Shown here in pieces: positions 34,168-44,194 of a stretch of DNA of 64,000 nucleotides. The first letter of the stretch is position 1. Each line of letters starts with the position of its first letter. This DNA is from Bacteroidia bacterium. GTDB taxonomy: Bacteria > Bacteroidota > Bacteroidia > B-17B0 > Aurantibacillaceae. The position numbers and the translations under genes were made by a program. Location: assembly GCA_016787785.1 (NCBI GenBank), contig JAEUTO010000011.1:248001-312000 (forward strand), written 5' to 3'. The notes under the pieces are model-generated. The model was not told the origin of the DNA. It did no database searches and was given only the letters and a program-made list of their open reading frames with translations.

Positions 34168-36506
34168 TAATTTATAACAAGTATTTTTGAAACGGCTTTT
34201 TGATCACCTGTTGTAGTAGCGGCATAAACAACATAAACACCTGAAGCAACGCGATTACCGGAAAGGGTTTTTACAGGCCATTCTATTTGCCCACCTTGCG
34301 ATTTTGTTTCCCAAACCAGGTTGCCGTTTTGGTCAACAATTTTTACAACAGAATTATCAATTAAGCCTCTAATAAAAACGGTTCCGGAATAATTTGACCT
34401 TACCGGATTTGGATATGCATATACGTTATTGTATTTGTCATCACCTTCTATAATAACGCTTCTAAAAGATTGCAGGCCAAGTTCAGTGCCTATATAAATG
34501 TCTCCAGTAACTTTTTCATAGTTAATATCAATGATAGTATTTGAATATAACGGACTGTTGTCTGTTGTGAAATGGTATATCTGTGTCAAACCATCCGGGC
34601 TAAAGCAATACAAACCTCCATCACGAGTGCCAACCCATTTATTGTTTGCTCCATCCACAACGATTGCTGTAACAACCTCTTTTTCCAACAACAATTCTAC
34701 ATTACCATCCTGTACAATTTTTATTGGTTGCCCATCATAATTACCGCCATTAAAAATGTTTGTTGGATTATAAAAAACTCTTATTCCCGCATCTGTTCCT
34801 ATCCATATTTTTCCATCTTTATCTTCAGCAATTGAATAAACAGAATTGGATTCTAAATTTCCGCTTCCAACATCTTTTGTAAGCACCTTATAATTTACAT
34901 TTTGAATTGGCGCAGAAAAATTATTATGATTAAATACAGTTATTCCCCCTTGTCTTTCGTGTAACGCCCAAATATAATTGTTTTTGTCAACAAAAATTTT
35001 TCTGGTAAATCTTCCCGCATCAAAATAAAATGATTGAAAAGTTCCATCCTTCTTTTTAACACCAATAAAATTTTTAACATCACTATTTGCGAACCACAAG
35101 TTACCATCATTATCCATGCACAAACCGCTACAACGAACAGCTCCCGGATAAACCTCGCCCATTGGTGAATTTGAAGCATTATAAACGGCTGTTAATTGAT
35201 TATCCTTATATTCTAATAAGCCCGAATACCAGGAGCTGGCATAAAATTTACTCTTATCTTTCCTGTCGTAATAAACATAATTAATATCATATACTACATT
35301 GTTCGTAAGATCACGAACGTCTAAATAGTTCCAGTTATTGTCGCTATAAAGATTTATTCCTTCCAACACATTATTTGTTCCGCCGCCTTGATCAGGTGAA
35401 GAAGGTGAAATTGCAACCTTGCCTTCAAAAACATCTATATTGCTTATTAAATTCCTATTTGTTCCATTTGATTTTACTACGTTTTGCTGGTAATATGGAT
35501 TACTTCCATATGTCTGAAACGCACCGTTATAAGTGTCTCCCACCCAAAAAGAGTAATTACCATTAAACACATAAAAAAACATATCGTTAGCCTTGTAGTA
35601 TGGTGAGTTATTTACTGCGGTAAAATAACCTTTGTTTGCTGAAGTATTTACATCCTGTATAAGTACGCCAAACTGTTCAATAAGAGAAAAATAGGTGCCG
35701 CTTGTGTAGCCAAGTTTTTTTACCGTTAATGGCCCCGGGTTACTAGATAGCTTTCCCCATACGTTATTTGATAACACATAAAGTGTATCCTTTTGTATAT
35801 CTAAAAAATTTGCGCGCCAGGGAGAATATGCCGCAACAATTTTACCTGCCACGTTCACCACGCCACCAGAGGGGCCATTAGGAATATTCGTTGAAGGTAC
35901 TAACGTCCAATTATTAAAATTATTTAAGATCTTTGTTTTGTAATTTGATCTATATAACCCGTTTGGGGTTGCCGCAAATATTAATGAATCATTAAGTGCA
36001 ACCTGATATACCTCAAGGTTAGATCCATTGGGGCCAATAATAAAAGTTTCTTTTACTTCCAACTTATCCATATCAAAAACAATAATGCCAAAACCACAGG
36101 ATAAATAAGCAAATTGATCTTTAAAAGTAACTTCGTTTATTATTTTCTTACCATTAATAATTTTTAGTTTGATATCAGAATAATTTTTTATCTCATCGCT
36201 TGAATTAATAACATCAATGTTACTATTATCATAAACCACGAGAAGTTTGTTGTTGTTTGGATTAGTTCTTAAAAGACGGACACCCACGTCGTTTAATCCA
36301 TTTATTTTACTTAGCCTTTCTATACTAAAATCATTCTCATCAATTTTAATAATGCCGTTGTAATTTGAGGCGTAAATTTTATCATTAAATCTGGTAATAG
36401 AGTTGCAATTATTTAAACTCAAGTGATCCTGCCATGAACGCGGTCCTATTTGAGGAAACACCGATAAAAAAACGAAGCAGAAAATAATTAATAAAATACG
36501 GTTCAT
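34167..36506 (-). CDS. porZ: Type IX secretion system protein PorZ
   Basis: About 779 residues from the ATG at 36506 (MNRILLIIFCFVFLSVFPQ, a signal peptide); a start at 36530 would add eight residues before it. The mature protein starts IGPRSWQDHLSLNNCNSI and continues with two seven-bladed propeller regions of the two-component-regulator type (LSKINGLNDVGVRLL, IAEDKDGKIWIGTDAGIRVF, WVGTRDGGLYCFSPDG), ending in a T9SS-type sorting domain (YPNPVRSNYSG, GNRVASGVYVVYA). This is the PorZ layout; in Porphyromonas PorZ is a surface part of the attachment complex that presents anionic LPS to the PorU sortase. The position beside recO supports the call. Confidence 0.85.
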   Translation of the reverse strand: MNRILLIIFCFVFLSVFPQIGPRSWQDHLSLNNCNSITRFNDKIYASNYNGIIKIDENDFSIERLSKINGLNDVGVRLLRTNPNNNKLLVVYDNSNIDVINSSDEIKNYSDIKLKIINGKKIINEVTFKDQFAYLSCGFGIIVFDMDKLEVKETFIIGPNGSNLEVYQVALNDSLIFAATPNGLYRSNYKTKILNNFNNWTLVPSTNIPNGPSGGVVNVAGKIVAAYSPWRANFLDIQKDTLYVLSNNVWGKLSSNPGPLTVKKLGYTSGTYFSLIEQFGVLIQDVNTSANKGYFTAVNNSPYYKANDMFFYVFNGNYSFWVGDTYNGAFQTYGSNPYYQQNVVKSNGTNRNLISNIDVFEGKVAISPSSPDQGGGTNNVLEGINLYSDNNWNYLDVRDLTNNVVYDINYVYYDRKDKSKFYASSWYSGLLEYKDNQLTAVYNASNSPMGEVYPGAVRCSGLCMDNDGNLWFANSDVKNFIGVKKKDGTFQSFYFDAGRFTRKIFVDKNNYIWALHERQGGITVFNHNNFSAPIQNVNYKVLTKDVGSGNLESNSVYSIAEDKDGKIWIGTDAGIRVFYNPTNIFNGGNYDGQPIKIVQDGNVELLLEKEVVTAIVVDGANNKWVGTRDGGLYCFSPDGLTQIYHFTTDNSPLYSNTIIDINYEKVTGDIYIGTELGLQSFRSVIIEGDDKYNNVYAYPNPVRSNYSGTVFIRGLIDNSVVKIVDQNGNLVWETKSQGGQIEWPVKTLSGNRVASGVYVVYAATTTGDQKAVSKILVIN

Positions 36507-36611
36507 TATTGAGTTTTGGTCTAAAAACACATATATAACGCTAAAATTACAACAATATTATATCAAAAACCATAAAATATGGTGTTATATTTGCTGGCCA
36601 AACTGGCAAAT

Positions 36612-36688
36612 GGCCTCGTAGCTCAACTGGATAGAGTGTCGGTTTCCGGAACCGAAGGTTATGGGTTCGACTCCCTTCGAGGTCACCA
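36612..36688 (+). tRNA. tRNA-Arg (anticodon CCG)
   Basis: 77 bases including an encoded CCA. Acceptor stem GGCCTCG pairs with CGAGGTC (one G-T), the D arm has GCTC-AACTGGATA-GAGT, the anticodon stem TCGGT/ACCGA encloses the loop TTCCGGA with anticodon CCG, and the T arm has GGGTTCGACTCCC. It reads the CGG codon. It lies alone in the divergent gap between porZ and the S46 peptidase gene. Confidence 0.95.
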
Positions 36689-36693
36689 AAAAC

Positions 36694-36726
36694 AAAAAAA
36701 GGGAGCTGTTTTTGTTCCCTTTTTTT
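36694..36726 (+). terminator. Terminator after tRNA-Arg
   Basis: Stem AAAAAAAGGGA (36694-36704) with TCCCTTTTTTT (36716-36726), an 11-base loop and a T tract, starting 5 bases after the tRNA CCA end. It can also stop leftward transcription. Confidence 0.85.
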
Positions 36727-36741
36727 GAAGAACTTCTTCAT

Positions 36742-36955
36742 TTTCGCTCCCTATTTATTCTTTAATTTTAGCGCCCTATTATCCCCCTTTTAGGGTGAGT
36801 AAATTTGCAGTTCTAGCGGCATTAAGGGTGATCAAAGGTTTTAACTTTATTGCTTAATAGAAAATATCAGTCAAACCATCTAAATATTACGCTATTCATC
36901 TAAAAGTTAACTTAATATCGGTTTCATTGCTAATTTTGTGCTCTATTTTAAATCT
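36742..36955 (+). promoter_or_regulatory. Upstream region of the S46 peptidase gene with two -7 boxes
   Basis: This 214-base stretch has no gene. TAATTTTG at 36931-36938 is a good -7 box that would start transcription near 36944, 12 bases before the ATG at 36956. A second perfect box, TAAATTTG at 36800-36807, lies about 150 bases upstream, and a small hairpin (CCCT...AGGG, about 36774-36795) precedes it. Neither box has a TTTG at 19-base spacing. Confidence 0.4.
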
Positions 36956-39115
36956 ATGAAAAAACTATTTTCCATTTTATTTATTACCCTAAGCTTCTTG
37001 TCCGCTAAGGCCGACGAAGGTATGTGGTTGGTACAACTTATTGGCGAAAAAACATATGCTGATATGGTTAAGAAAGGTCTAAAGCTTACAAAAGAACAAC
37101 TTTACAGCGCTAATAAGAACAGCATAAAAGATGCTATTGTTTTATTTGGTGGCGGTTGCACGGCCGAAATAGTTAGTAAAGAAGGTTTGGTATTTACTAA
37201 CCACCACTGTGGTTACGGCAGTATTGCAGCAGCAAGCTCCGTTGCACACAATTATTTAAGAGATGGTTTTTGGGCTAAATCAAAACAAGAGGAAATTGCA
37301 AGCCCAGGGTTAAGTGTTCAGTTTTTATTAAATATTGATGACGTAACTGATAAGGTGAATGAAAAAATAAAAGATATTCCTGCAAATGAACTGGCAGCAA
37401 AACTTCCGGGTATCTTAGGGGCCATGTCTGCCAAGGCTGGAGAAGGTACAGGCTACGAAATAAGAATAGGCAGTTTTTTTAAAGGCAATCAATTCTTACA
37501 GTTCACCTACCAAAGATTTACAGATGTACGTCTTGTTGGAGCACCTCCTGAAAGTATTGGTAAATTTGGTGGAGACACTGATAATTGGGAATGGCCACGT
37601 CACACTGGCGATTTTTCTATTTTCCGTGTATACATGAGCAAAGATGGAAAGCCTGCCGATTATAGCGCAGAAAACATTCCTTATGTTCCAAAACATTTTC
37701 TTCCTGTATCAGTAAAAGGTATAAAGGATGGCGATTTTTCTATGATCTACGGTTACCCGGGCAGCACAAACCGTTATGAAACTTCTTACGGCGTTAAATT
37801 AAAAATTGATATTGAAAATCCTTTTACTGTTAGTTTACGCGATGCACGTTTAAAGTTAATGATGACGGAAATGCTAAAAGATCCGGCAAATAAAATTCAG
37901 TTAGCGAGTTATTATGCACAGGTGGCCAACTACTGGAAATTTTTTGATGGCGAAACAAAACAATTAGTAAAATACAATACTATTGCACAAAAACAAAAAG
38001 ATGAAGCGGCCTTTGAAGCTTGGGCAAAAGGCAAACCCGAATATGATAACTTGTTTGGGAACATTAAAAACGCTTACGATAATTGGAGGCCGTATGCTAA
38101 ACACAGGGTTTATATTACAGAAGGCATTATGGGCTCGCCATTACTTGCTTTTGCTGCTACATTAAAAACGCTTGACGTTGCGCTTTCGGATAAGACAACA
38201 ACTGCCGAAAATTTAAATAAAACGATTACTGCATTAAAAGGTGCGCAGGAGAGATTTATTAAAAACGAAAATATTATTTCAGATAGAAATATTTTAGGTA
38301 TTGTAACTAAATTATTTTATACGGATATTGATGCAAGCCAAAGACCTCAAGCTTTTTACAGCGGGCTCAAAACAACTTATGGTTCATTAGAAAAAGATGA
38401 GACCTACGAAAAATTTGCAAAAGATGTTTTTGCAAATACACTAATTCTTAATAAAGACAAGTGGGAAGCATTTATGGCGAAACCTGACACCGCAATGCTT
38501 CATAAAGATCCGGCATACAAAACAGCAATTGATTTTTTAGACAACTTTAATAATAATTACGGTAAATTTTTTACTGATTTTACCGGCGCAACTTACGCTT
38601 TAAACAAAAAATATTTAAAAGGCGTTCTTGAAATGAAAAAAGCGCAAGCTGTGTACCCTGATGCAAATCAATCGATGCGGGTTTCTTACGGCAATGTAAA
38701 ATCATACACGCCTAGAGATGGTGTTAGCTATAACTACGTTTGTACATTAAATGGCCTGATGGAAAAATACAAACCGGGAGATTATGAATTTGATGCGCCT
38801 GCTAAATTAATAGAACTAATTAAAAACAAAGATTACGGTCAGTATATTGACAAACAAACAAACGACATTGTGGTTTCGTTTATAACTACAGATGACATTA
38901 CAGGTGGTAACTCGGGCTCACCTGTTATTAATGCCAAAGGAGAACTTATAGGTTTGGCTTTTGACGGGAACTACGAAGCCTTAAGCCATAAAATTGCTTT
39001 TGATAAAAATTTAAACCGCACTATATGTGTTGATGTTAGGTTTGTGTTGTTTGTAATTGACAAATTAGGAGGCGCAAAAAACATTATTGATGAATTAGTA
39101 ATTATGAAAAATTAG
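36956..39115 (+). CDS. S46-family dipeptidyl-peptidase (DPP7/DPP11 type)
   Basis: A periplasmic serine peptidase that removes dipeptides from peptide N-termini. 719 residues from the ATG at 36956; a GTG at 36938 would add six residues but overlaps the -7 box and spoils the signal peptide MKKLFSILFITLSFLSAKA. Mature start DEGMWLVQLI. The chymotrypsin-like triad is visible: His in VFTNHHCGYGSI (about 84), Asp in DTDNWEWPRHTGDFS, Ser in TTDDITGGNSGSPVI. The unusual helical domain of the family lies between. I cannot decide between DPP7 (aliphatic/aromatic) and DPP11 (Asp/Glu) specificity. Suits peptide-based nutrition. Confidence 0.93.
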   Translation: MKKLFSILFITLSFLSAKADEGMWLVQLIGEKTYADMVKKGLKLTKEQLYSANKNSIKDAIVLFGGGCTAEIVSKEGLVFTNHHCGYGSIAAASSVAHNYLRDGFWAKSKQEEIASPGLSVQFLLNIDDVTDKVNEKIKDIPANELAAKLPGILGAMSAKAGEGTGYEIRIGSFFKGNQFLQFTYQRFTDVRLVGAPPESIGKFGGDTDNWEWPRHTGDFSIFRVYMSKDGKPADYSAENIPYVPKHFLPVSVKGIKDGDFSMIYGYPGSTNRYETSYGVKLKIDIENPFTVSLRDARLKLMMTEMLKDPANKIQLASYYAQVANYWKFFDGETKQLVKYNTIAQKQKDEAAFEAWAKGKPEYDNLFGNIKNAYDNWRPYAKHRVYITEGIMGSPLLAFAATLKTLDVALSDKTTTAENLNKTITALKGAQERFIKNENIISDRNILGIVTKLFYTDIDASQRPQAFYSGLKTTYGSLEKDETYEKFAKDVFANTLILNKDKWEAFMAKPDTAMLHKDPAYKTAIDFLDNFNNNYGKFFTDFTGATYALNKKYLKGVLEMKKAQAVYPDANQSMRVSYGNVKSYTPRDGVSYNYVCTLNGLMEKYKPGDYEFDAPAKLIELIKNKDYGQYIDKQTNDIVVSFITTDDITGGNSGSPVINAKGELIGLAFDGNYEALSHKIAFDKNLNRTICVDVRFVLFVIDKLGGAKNIIDELVIMKN

Positions 39116-39137
39116 ATTTTTAGAATTGCTATCTAAC

Positions 39138-39172
39138 AAAAAACCCATTGTAAAAAATACAATGGGTTTTTT
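39138..39172. terminator. Bidirectional terminator between convergent genes
   Basis: Perfect 15-base-pair stem AAAAAACCCATTGTA with TACAATGGGTTTTTT and a five-A loop. A and T tracts on both sides serve both the S46 peptidase gene and the leftward barrel gene ending at 39187. Confidence 0.92.
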
Positions 39173-39186
39173 AATTTCCTTATTTT

Positions 39187-40173
39187 TTATTCGGCAACTA
39201 CTTTCTTTTGCCTGCTTTCTTTTTGAGGAATAATATATCCTACCCTAAACCCAGCTGTAAATGAAAGGCCTAAAGCAGGCACTCTTATAAAGCCATGATA
39301 GTTGGAGGTATAGTTTCGTTCATTACCATAATAATATTGCTGATTTCCTGTTCCAAAAGGGTTCGTAAAAAAATCAGGGTTTGAATACGTTTCTGTTTGG
39401 CCTGTAAAGCCTACACCCGCATAATAATCCAGCGTTAATATATTTCCCAATATAAATTGACGTCCATAATTTACAAAGCCGCCATAAGCTACGGTGTTTA
39501 AATTAGAGTAAACTGTTCTTACGGTTTGAACACCGCTATATAGGTAATTATTTTGGCTATAATAAACCATGCTAAGATCTTGAAAATTAATGTAAGAGAT
39601 TGCCAAATCCAATTTTACATAACGGCCTTTTAAAGGATGCGCGTATTTTAGTCCTTTTATAGAAAAATCCTCTCCTAAAAAGAATTTTATACCTGGTTTA
39701 ATAAAAACACCAGAATTGTGTGTGCTATTATTTAACCCTGTTCTAAACATATTTGAAACATCTTTGTTAATTTCTGAATTTATGTATCCGGCTTCAACAT
39801 CTATATTCATGCCAACTTTAATTACGCTTTCGTAAGCAAATGATACGTGACTGAAAGCCGCAGAAAAAGGACTAATTTTAATTACCTGCCTGTTGCCTAA
39901 GATCTCTTTATGTTCATTCTCTATCGACAGCTCATCCGGCACCAGGCGTTCCGTAAATCCATTTGACAAAGCATATTTAATTACCGATGCTTTATCAATA
40001 AAATAAATTGGCCCATCAATGTTTCCGGCCCACTTGTATTTTATTTCAGATTCATTTATCTCCATTATTTTACAAGCAATCTTTTTGTTCTTTTGTAGAT
40101 ACAAAGTATCCGTTTGCGAAACAACTATTTCTGCAACTAACAGAAATATAAAAGAAAACAATAGCTTTTTCAT
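39187..40173 (-). CDS. Predicted outer-membrane beta-barrel protein
   Basis: 328 residues with a signal peptide (to VVSQ, about 19). The first mature part TDTLYLQKNKKIACKIMEINESEIKYKW is a small domain often found at the start of such Bacteroidota proteins. From about 95 on, alternating amphipathic strands (VIKISPFSAAFSHVSFAYESVIKVGMNIDVEAGYI..., LTLDYYAGVGFTGQ..., LGLSFTAGFRVGYII) suggest an eight-stranded-type barrel. Function unknown. The 218-base region upstream (40174-40391) has no gene; it holds only a short hairpin (ACTTTTGCCAAAAGT, near 40294) and a weak inverted repeat at 40223-40274. Confidence 0.7.
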   Translation of the reverse strand: MKKLLFSFIFLLVAEIVVSQTDTLYLQKNKKIACKIMEINESEIKYKWAGNIDGPIYFIDKASVIKYALSNGFTERLVPDELSIENEHKEILGNRQVIKISPFSAAFSHVSFAYESVIKVGMNIDVEAGYINSEINKDVSNMFRTGLNNSTHNSGVFIKPGIKFFLGEDFSIKGLKYAHPLKGRYVKLDLAISYINFQDLSMVYYSQNNYLYSGVQTVRTVYSNLNTVAYGGFVNYGRQFILGNILTLDYYAGVGFTGQTETYSNPDFFTNPFGTGNQQYYYGNERNYTSNYHGFIRVPALGLSFTAGFRVGYIIPQKESRQKKVVAE

Positions 40174-40391
40174 GTGTTTATTTTTAAATTTTTGTAGTAA
40201 TAGGTAGCTCTACTTTTAGTGGTTTAACGATAACAACAGATAGTTTATTGCTTAACAAGCATCTGTCGTTTAAATAAAGATATGAAAAACTGGACTTTTG
40301 CCAAAAGTAAAATCGTTAAATCTTATATCTGGCTCTTTGGTTGAGTAGAAATATGCTTTTACCGATTATCTGGTTAAATAATGTAGCGGTG

Positions 40392-41318
40392 CTAATATAA
40401 GAAAGGTTTTATCTCAGGATCGATCTTATCCTCCTCGGGTTTTGTACTGCCTTGATAGAATTGTTTTAAATTGTCGTTCAATTGCTGTACACCAAAACTG
40501 ATTGATTCATACACATCGCCTTTATGCAGCATAAGTGTTTTAAAGCCTGCCGGCTGCGGCTTAAAATTCTTTGAAGGAGCTTGTTGCCTGTCAAATAATT
40601 GGGTTTTATCTATTGCGTATGTGATCTTATTATCTGTATACTTATAATACATTGGTATAGGGCCTAAATAGCCAATCATCTTTTTACCAAAACCACCTAA
40701 ATAAGGAAAAGGACGCTTTAACTGGTGCCCGTATTTATTTTTCATAACAACATCATACATGCCGCCACTCGGATTACCTTTTTCTCTTACAAATCTAGCT
40801 GAATCTTCTTTAACAAAACCAATAGAAGAGTTGTAAGTAAAATCTTTCTCGGCTACTAAATAAAATTTTTCGGTCATGTTGATAGTTGGATCTATTGCAA
40901 GATTTGTGTCTAAAAAAATGCCCGTTCTGGCGCCTTTTAACAAGCTATCATTACTATTGCTGTAAATAAAATAAATTTTACAAAATTTGAAATTATCAAG
41001 GTAAGCCATCATTATATTTTTATTTACAATGTATGTTTCTATAATTTTCTCAACCGCTTTGTCTTTTTCTCCGTGACTATTAAACGCATCTATTTGTTTA
41101 ATATTGGTTTTTAATTTTACAACTAACGCGCCATCTTTTAATTGATTGATCTGCCACGCCGCGATCACATTGCGGCGCTTCCTGAATTTTTCAAATTGTT
41201 TTGGATCCTTGTAGTCTTTTGTATTTTGATATTCGTTTCCTTCCTGTGCAGTGATAAAAAACACACTTACAATAAAACAAAGTAAAAAAGCTATTCTTTT
41301 ATTTAACAATAGATCCAT
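40392..41318 (-). CDS. Secreted protein of unknown function
   Basis: About 308 residues from the ATG at 41318 ([26 protein letters not shown], a good signal peptide); starts further upstream at 41348 and 41330 only add residues ahead of the signal. The N-terminal part has the basic stretch [26 protein letters not shown], then an alpha/beta-like region up to about 140, and an extended Pro/Lys-rich end. It looks like a conserved Bacteroidota protein of unknown role. Its start lies inside the end of metG (20-base overlap), so its expression probably depends on the metG transcript. Confidence 0.65.
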   Translation of the reverse strand: MDLLLNKRIAFLLCFIVSVFFITAQEGNEYQNTKDYKDPKQFEKFRKRRNVIAAWQINQLKDGALVVKLKTNIKQIDAFNSHGEKDKAVEKIIETYIVNKNIMMAYLDNFKFCKIYFIYSNSNDSLLKGARTGIFLDTNLAIDPTINMTEKFYLVAEKDFTYNSSIGFVKEDSARFVREKGNPSGGMYDVVMKNKYGHQLKRPFPYLGGFGKKMIGYLGPIPMYYKYTDNKITYAIDKTQLFDRQQAPSKNFKPQPAGFKTLMLHKGDVYESISFGVQQLNDNLKQFYQGSTKPEEDKIDPEIKPFLY

Positions 41319-43341
41319 TTTCAATATCATTTTTTTCTGGTGAAACAAAACTTAATTCGCCTTTTGCATTTTCAGCCATTAAGATCATTCCCTGGCTTTC
41401 TATTCCTTTTATTTTGCGGGGCGCCAGGTTAACCAACAAACAAACTTTTTGCCCGATAATATCTTCGGGTTTAAAATACAGTGCAATGCCACTAACCACT
41501 GTACGTACATCTTTACCGGTATCAACCGTCAACTTTAATAACTTATCTGTTTTTGGAACAATTTCTGCAGCCACAATTGTAGCTGTTCTAATATCCATTT
41601 TAGAAAAATCATCAAAAGTGGTTTCCGCTTTAAATTCCACCGGGCCGGCGTTTACTAAATTATCTTCTTTACTTTTTTGCAAGCGGTTTAACTGAATTTG
41701 GATCTGTTCATCTTCCACTTTAGAAAACAATAATTCATCTTTATTTATTTTGTGACCATGTGCCATGTTTGATGTTTGACTTGCAGCGGCCCAGCGCAAA
41801 GGCTTAATATTTAAAAGCTCAAATAGTTTTTTTGAAGTAAACGGTAAAAACGGTTCTGCTAAAATAGCAAGGTTGCAAGATATCTGTAAGGCAACGTTCA
41901 TAATTGTTTTAACGCGTTGCTCATCTGTTTTAATTAATTTCCAGGGTTCAGTCTCTGCTAAATATTTATTACCAATGCGTGCAACATTCATCCATTCGCT
42001 AATGGCTTCCCTGAATTTAAATTGTTCAATTGCTTTAGCCACCTTTCCAGGAGCTGCGGCCAACTCTTCTAAAACAATAAGATCTTCTTTATTGTATGTT
42101 TTTGCTTCGGGAACTTTGCCTTCGTAAAATTTGTGGGTCAACACCAATGTGCGATTAATAAAATTTCCAAAAATAGCAACCAACTCACTGTTATTTTTTG
42201 TTTGAAAATCTTTCCAGGTAAAATCGTTATCTTTTGTTTCGGGCGCATTAGAGCAAAGCGTATACCGCAAAACGTCCTGCATATTCTTAAAATCATTTAA
42301 ATACTCATGTAACCAAACTGCCCAGTTACGTGAGGTTGAGATCTTATCACCTTCTAAATTTAAAAATTCGTTAGCAGGAACATTGTCCGGTAAAATAAAT
42401 TCGCCATGCTCCATTAACATAGCGGGAAAAATAATACAATGAAAAACAATATTATCTTTTCCAATAAAATGTATCAAACGCGAATCATCTTTTTTCCAAT
42501 AATCTTCCCAGGTATCAGGCAATAACTCTTTAGTGGCAGATATATATCCTATGGGCGCATCAAACCAAACATATAATACTTTTCCTTCAGCATCTTTAAG
42601 CGGCACCGGCACGCCCCAATCAAGATCGCGTGTCATTGCCCTTGGTTGCAAGCCATCTCCACTATCCAACCAACTTTTACATTGGCCGTAAACGTTTGCT
42701 TTCCAATCGCTGTGTTGTTCTATATAAGCCTTTATTTTTGGCTGTAATTTATCGAGCGGCAAGAACCAGTTCTTGGTTTGTTTTAAAACCGGCTTACTTC
42801 CCGACAAGGTTGATTTAGGATCGATCAGGTCAGTAGCGTTAAGAGTAGAGCCGCATTTTTCGCATTGGTCGCCATAAGCATTAGGGTTAGCGCATTTTGG
42901 ACAGGTGCCGGTTATATAACGATCTGCTAAAAATTGTTTCGCGGTCTCATCGTAATACTGCTCTGTAATCTCTTCGGCAAAACCTTTCTTGTCGTACAAT
43001 GTCGTAAAAAAATCGGAGGCTGTTTGATGATGGATCTTTGAACTCGTTCGCGAATAAATATCAAATGATATTCCAAAATCCTTAAAAGCGTTACCCATTA
43101 TAGCGTGATATTTGTCTACAACCGCTTGCGGTGTAGTATGCTCTTTTTTTGCTTTTATAGTAATAGGCACGCCATGTTCGTCGCTTCCACAAACAAATTT
43201 TACATCGTGTCCTATGCTTCTCAAATACCTAACATAAATATCGGCCGGCAAATAACATCCGGCTAAGTGTCCTATATGAACCGGCCCGTTTGCATAGGGC
43301 AAAGCTGCTGTAACTAATGTTCTCTTAAATTTTGAATTCAT
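41299..43341 (-). CDS. metG: Methionyl-tRNA synthetase
   Basis: Charges tRNA-Met with methionine. 680 residues. Class I signatures: HIGH at 22-25 ([10 protein letters not shown]) and the KMSKS-type loop as KISTS ([10 protein letters not shown]). Zinc-binding Cys pairs: CPKC and CEKC near 145-165. A C-terminal EMAPII-like tRNA-binding domain (about 575-680: [42 protein letters not shown]) is fused, giving the long dimeric form. The start has an unusually clear Shine-Dalgarno site. Confidence 0.97.
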   Translation of the reverse strand: MNSKFKRTLVTAALPYANGPVHIGHLAGCYLPADIYVRYLRSIGHDVKFVCGSDEHGVPITIKAKKEHTTPQAVVDKYHAIMGNAFKDFGISFDIYSRTSSKIHHQTASDFFTTLYDKKGFAEEITEQYYDETAKQFLADRYITGTCPKCANPNAYGDQCEKCGSTLNATDLIDPKSTLSGSKPVLKQTKNWFLPLDKLQPKIKAYIEQHSDWKANVYGQCKSWLDSGDGLQPRAMTRDLDWGVPVPLKDAEGKVLYVWFDAPIGYISATKELLPDTWEDYWKKDDSRLIHFIGKDNIVFHCIIFPAMLMEHGEFILPDNVPANEFLNLEGDKISTSRNWAVWLHEYLNDFKNMQDVLRYTLCSNAPETKDNDFTWKDFQTKNNSELVAIFGNFINRTLVLTHKFYEGKVPEAKTYNKEDLIVLEELAAAPGKVAKAIEQFKFREAISEWMNVARIGNKYLAETEPWKLIKTDEQRVKTIMNVALQISCNLAILAEPFLPFTSKKLFELLNIKPLRWAAASQTSNMAHGHKINKDELLFSKVEDEQIQIQLNRLQKSKEDNLVNAGPVEFKAETTFDDFSKMDIRTATIVAAEIVPKTDKLLKLTVDTGKDVRTVVSGIALYFKPEDIIGQKVCLLVNLAPRKIKGIESQGMILMAENAKGELSFVSPEKNDIENGSIVK

Positions 43342-43345
43342 TTTT

Positions 43346-43352
43346 CTCTCCT
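43346..43352 (-). promoter_or_regulatory. Strong ribosome binding site of metG
   Basis: The minus strand reads AGGAGAG four bases before the metG ATG. Such sites are rare among the genes of this window and confirm the start at 43341. Confidence 0.7.
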
Positions 43353-43461
43353 AAAGTGCGACCCGTTATGCTTATTTTGTGTTTTTTAGCCTAAAATACA
43401 AATAAATCATTTTTTTGTTATATTTATACAAAAGTAACTATAACTATTAAAATAATTAAGA

Positions 43462-44190
43462 ATGAGCAATAAAAAAGAAATTTGGAAAACAATTACTGTA
43501 AATGGCAAAAAACCTTCGGTGCCATACGTAATTTCGAATCATGGTCATTTTGGTGTATTACTTGACAAAAGTGGCAAGGTTGAAAGAAGAAATTTTAAAC
43601 CCACCGCCGGCAGTTACCGCTTTAACGTAAGGCAAGACGGCAAAGCAGCAGCTATTTTTTTATATAAAGAAGTTGCAAAGGCTTTTCTGAAAAAACCTTC
43701 GCCAAAACATAAATTTGTTATTCATAAAGATCATAATTATTTAAACGATCATGTAGATAATTTAAAATGGGCCACACAAACAGAACATAGAGCGCATACG
43801 ACTTTTAGCCCCAATGCCATTTTATCAAGAAAGAAAAAAGCGATTGTTAAGAGTGCGCACTCGCAGATCTTTAACGAAAAAAGCATTGTTACTTTAAAGA
43901 AAATGATCTGGGATCCTAAGAGAAAACTATCTTTTAAACAAATTGCCGATAAATTTGGTGTTTCAGAAATGCAGATCTATCGCATTAAGACCGGTCAATT
44001 CTGGTATCACGTTAGGGTTGAGAACGAGCCAATTCACCCAAAATACAAACAGAATTTAAGCAACATTGAATATCAGGAAAAGAAATCGAATGCTGAAAAT
44101 GCTAAAAAAGAAAAGCGTGCGGCTTCTTTGAAAAAAAGCACTTCTAAAAAACCAGCTTCTAAAGCTAAAGCCGGTAAGAAAAAGAGATAA
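43462..44190 (+). CDS. NUMOD4/HNH-type DNA-binding protein with HTH and lysine-rich tail
   Basis: 242 residues. The N-terminus (IWKTITVNGKKPSVPYVISNHGHF) is a NUMOD4-like motif as in homing endonucleases; it is followed by an HNH_3-type segment, FVIHKDHNYLNDHVDNLKWAT at 85-105, with His88, His91, Asn95 and Asn100 in place. A helix-turn-helix follows (LSFKQIADKFGVSEMQIYRI, about 155-174). The last 35 residues are Lys/Ala/Ser-rich (KKSTSKKPASKAKAGKKKR), like a histone H1 tail, and likely bind DNA nonspecifically. No intron or phage genes surround it and it leads a tight operon with an LD-carboxypeptidase. It may be a domesticated nuclease or only a DNA-binding regulator. Confidence 0.7.
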   Translation: MSNKKEIWKTITVNGKKPSVPYVISNHGHFGVLLDKSGKVERRNFKPTAGSYRFNVRQDGKAAAIFLYKEVAKAFLKKPSPKHKFVIHKDHNYLNDHVDNLKWATQTEHRAHTTFSPNAILSRKKKAIVKSAHSQIFNEKSIVTLKKMIWDPKRKLSFKQIADKFGVSEMQIYRIKTGQFWYHVRVENEPIHPKYKQNLSNIEYQEKKSNAENAKKEKRAASLKKSTSKKPASKAKAGKKKR

Positions 44191-44194
44191 TCAA

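Noticed and set aside
36547-36741. A 64-codon minus-strand reading frame across the tRNA-Arg locus
   Set aside because: It runs antisense through the tRNA and its terminator; the peptide is the usual translation artefact over tRNA genes.
40174-40391. Possible riboswitch or small RNA in the 218-base gap
   Set aside because: Only a short hairpin and a bulged inverted repeat (40223-40274) are present; they do not match a known class and no promoter box was found.
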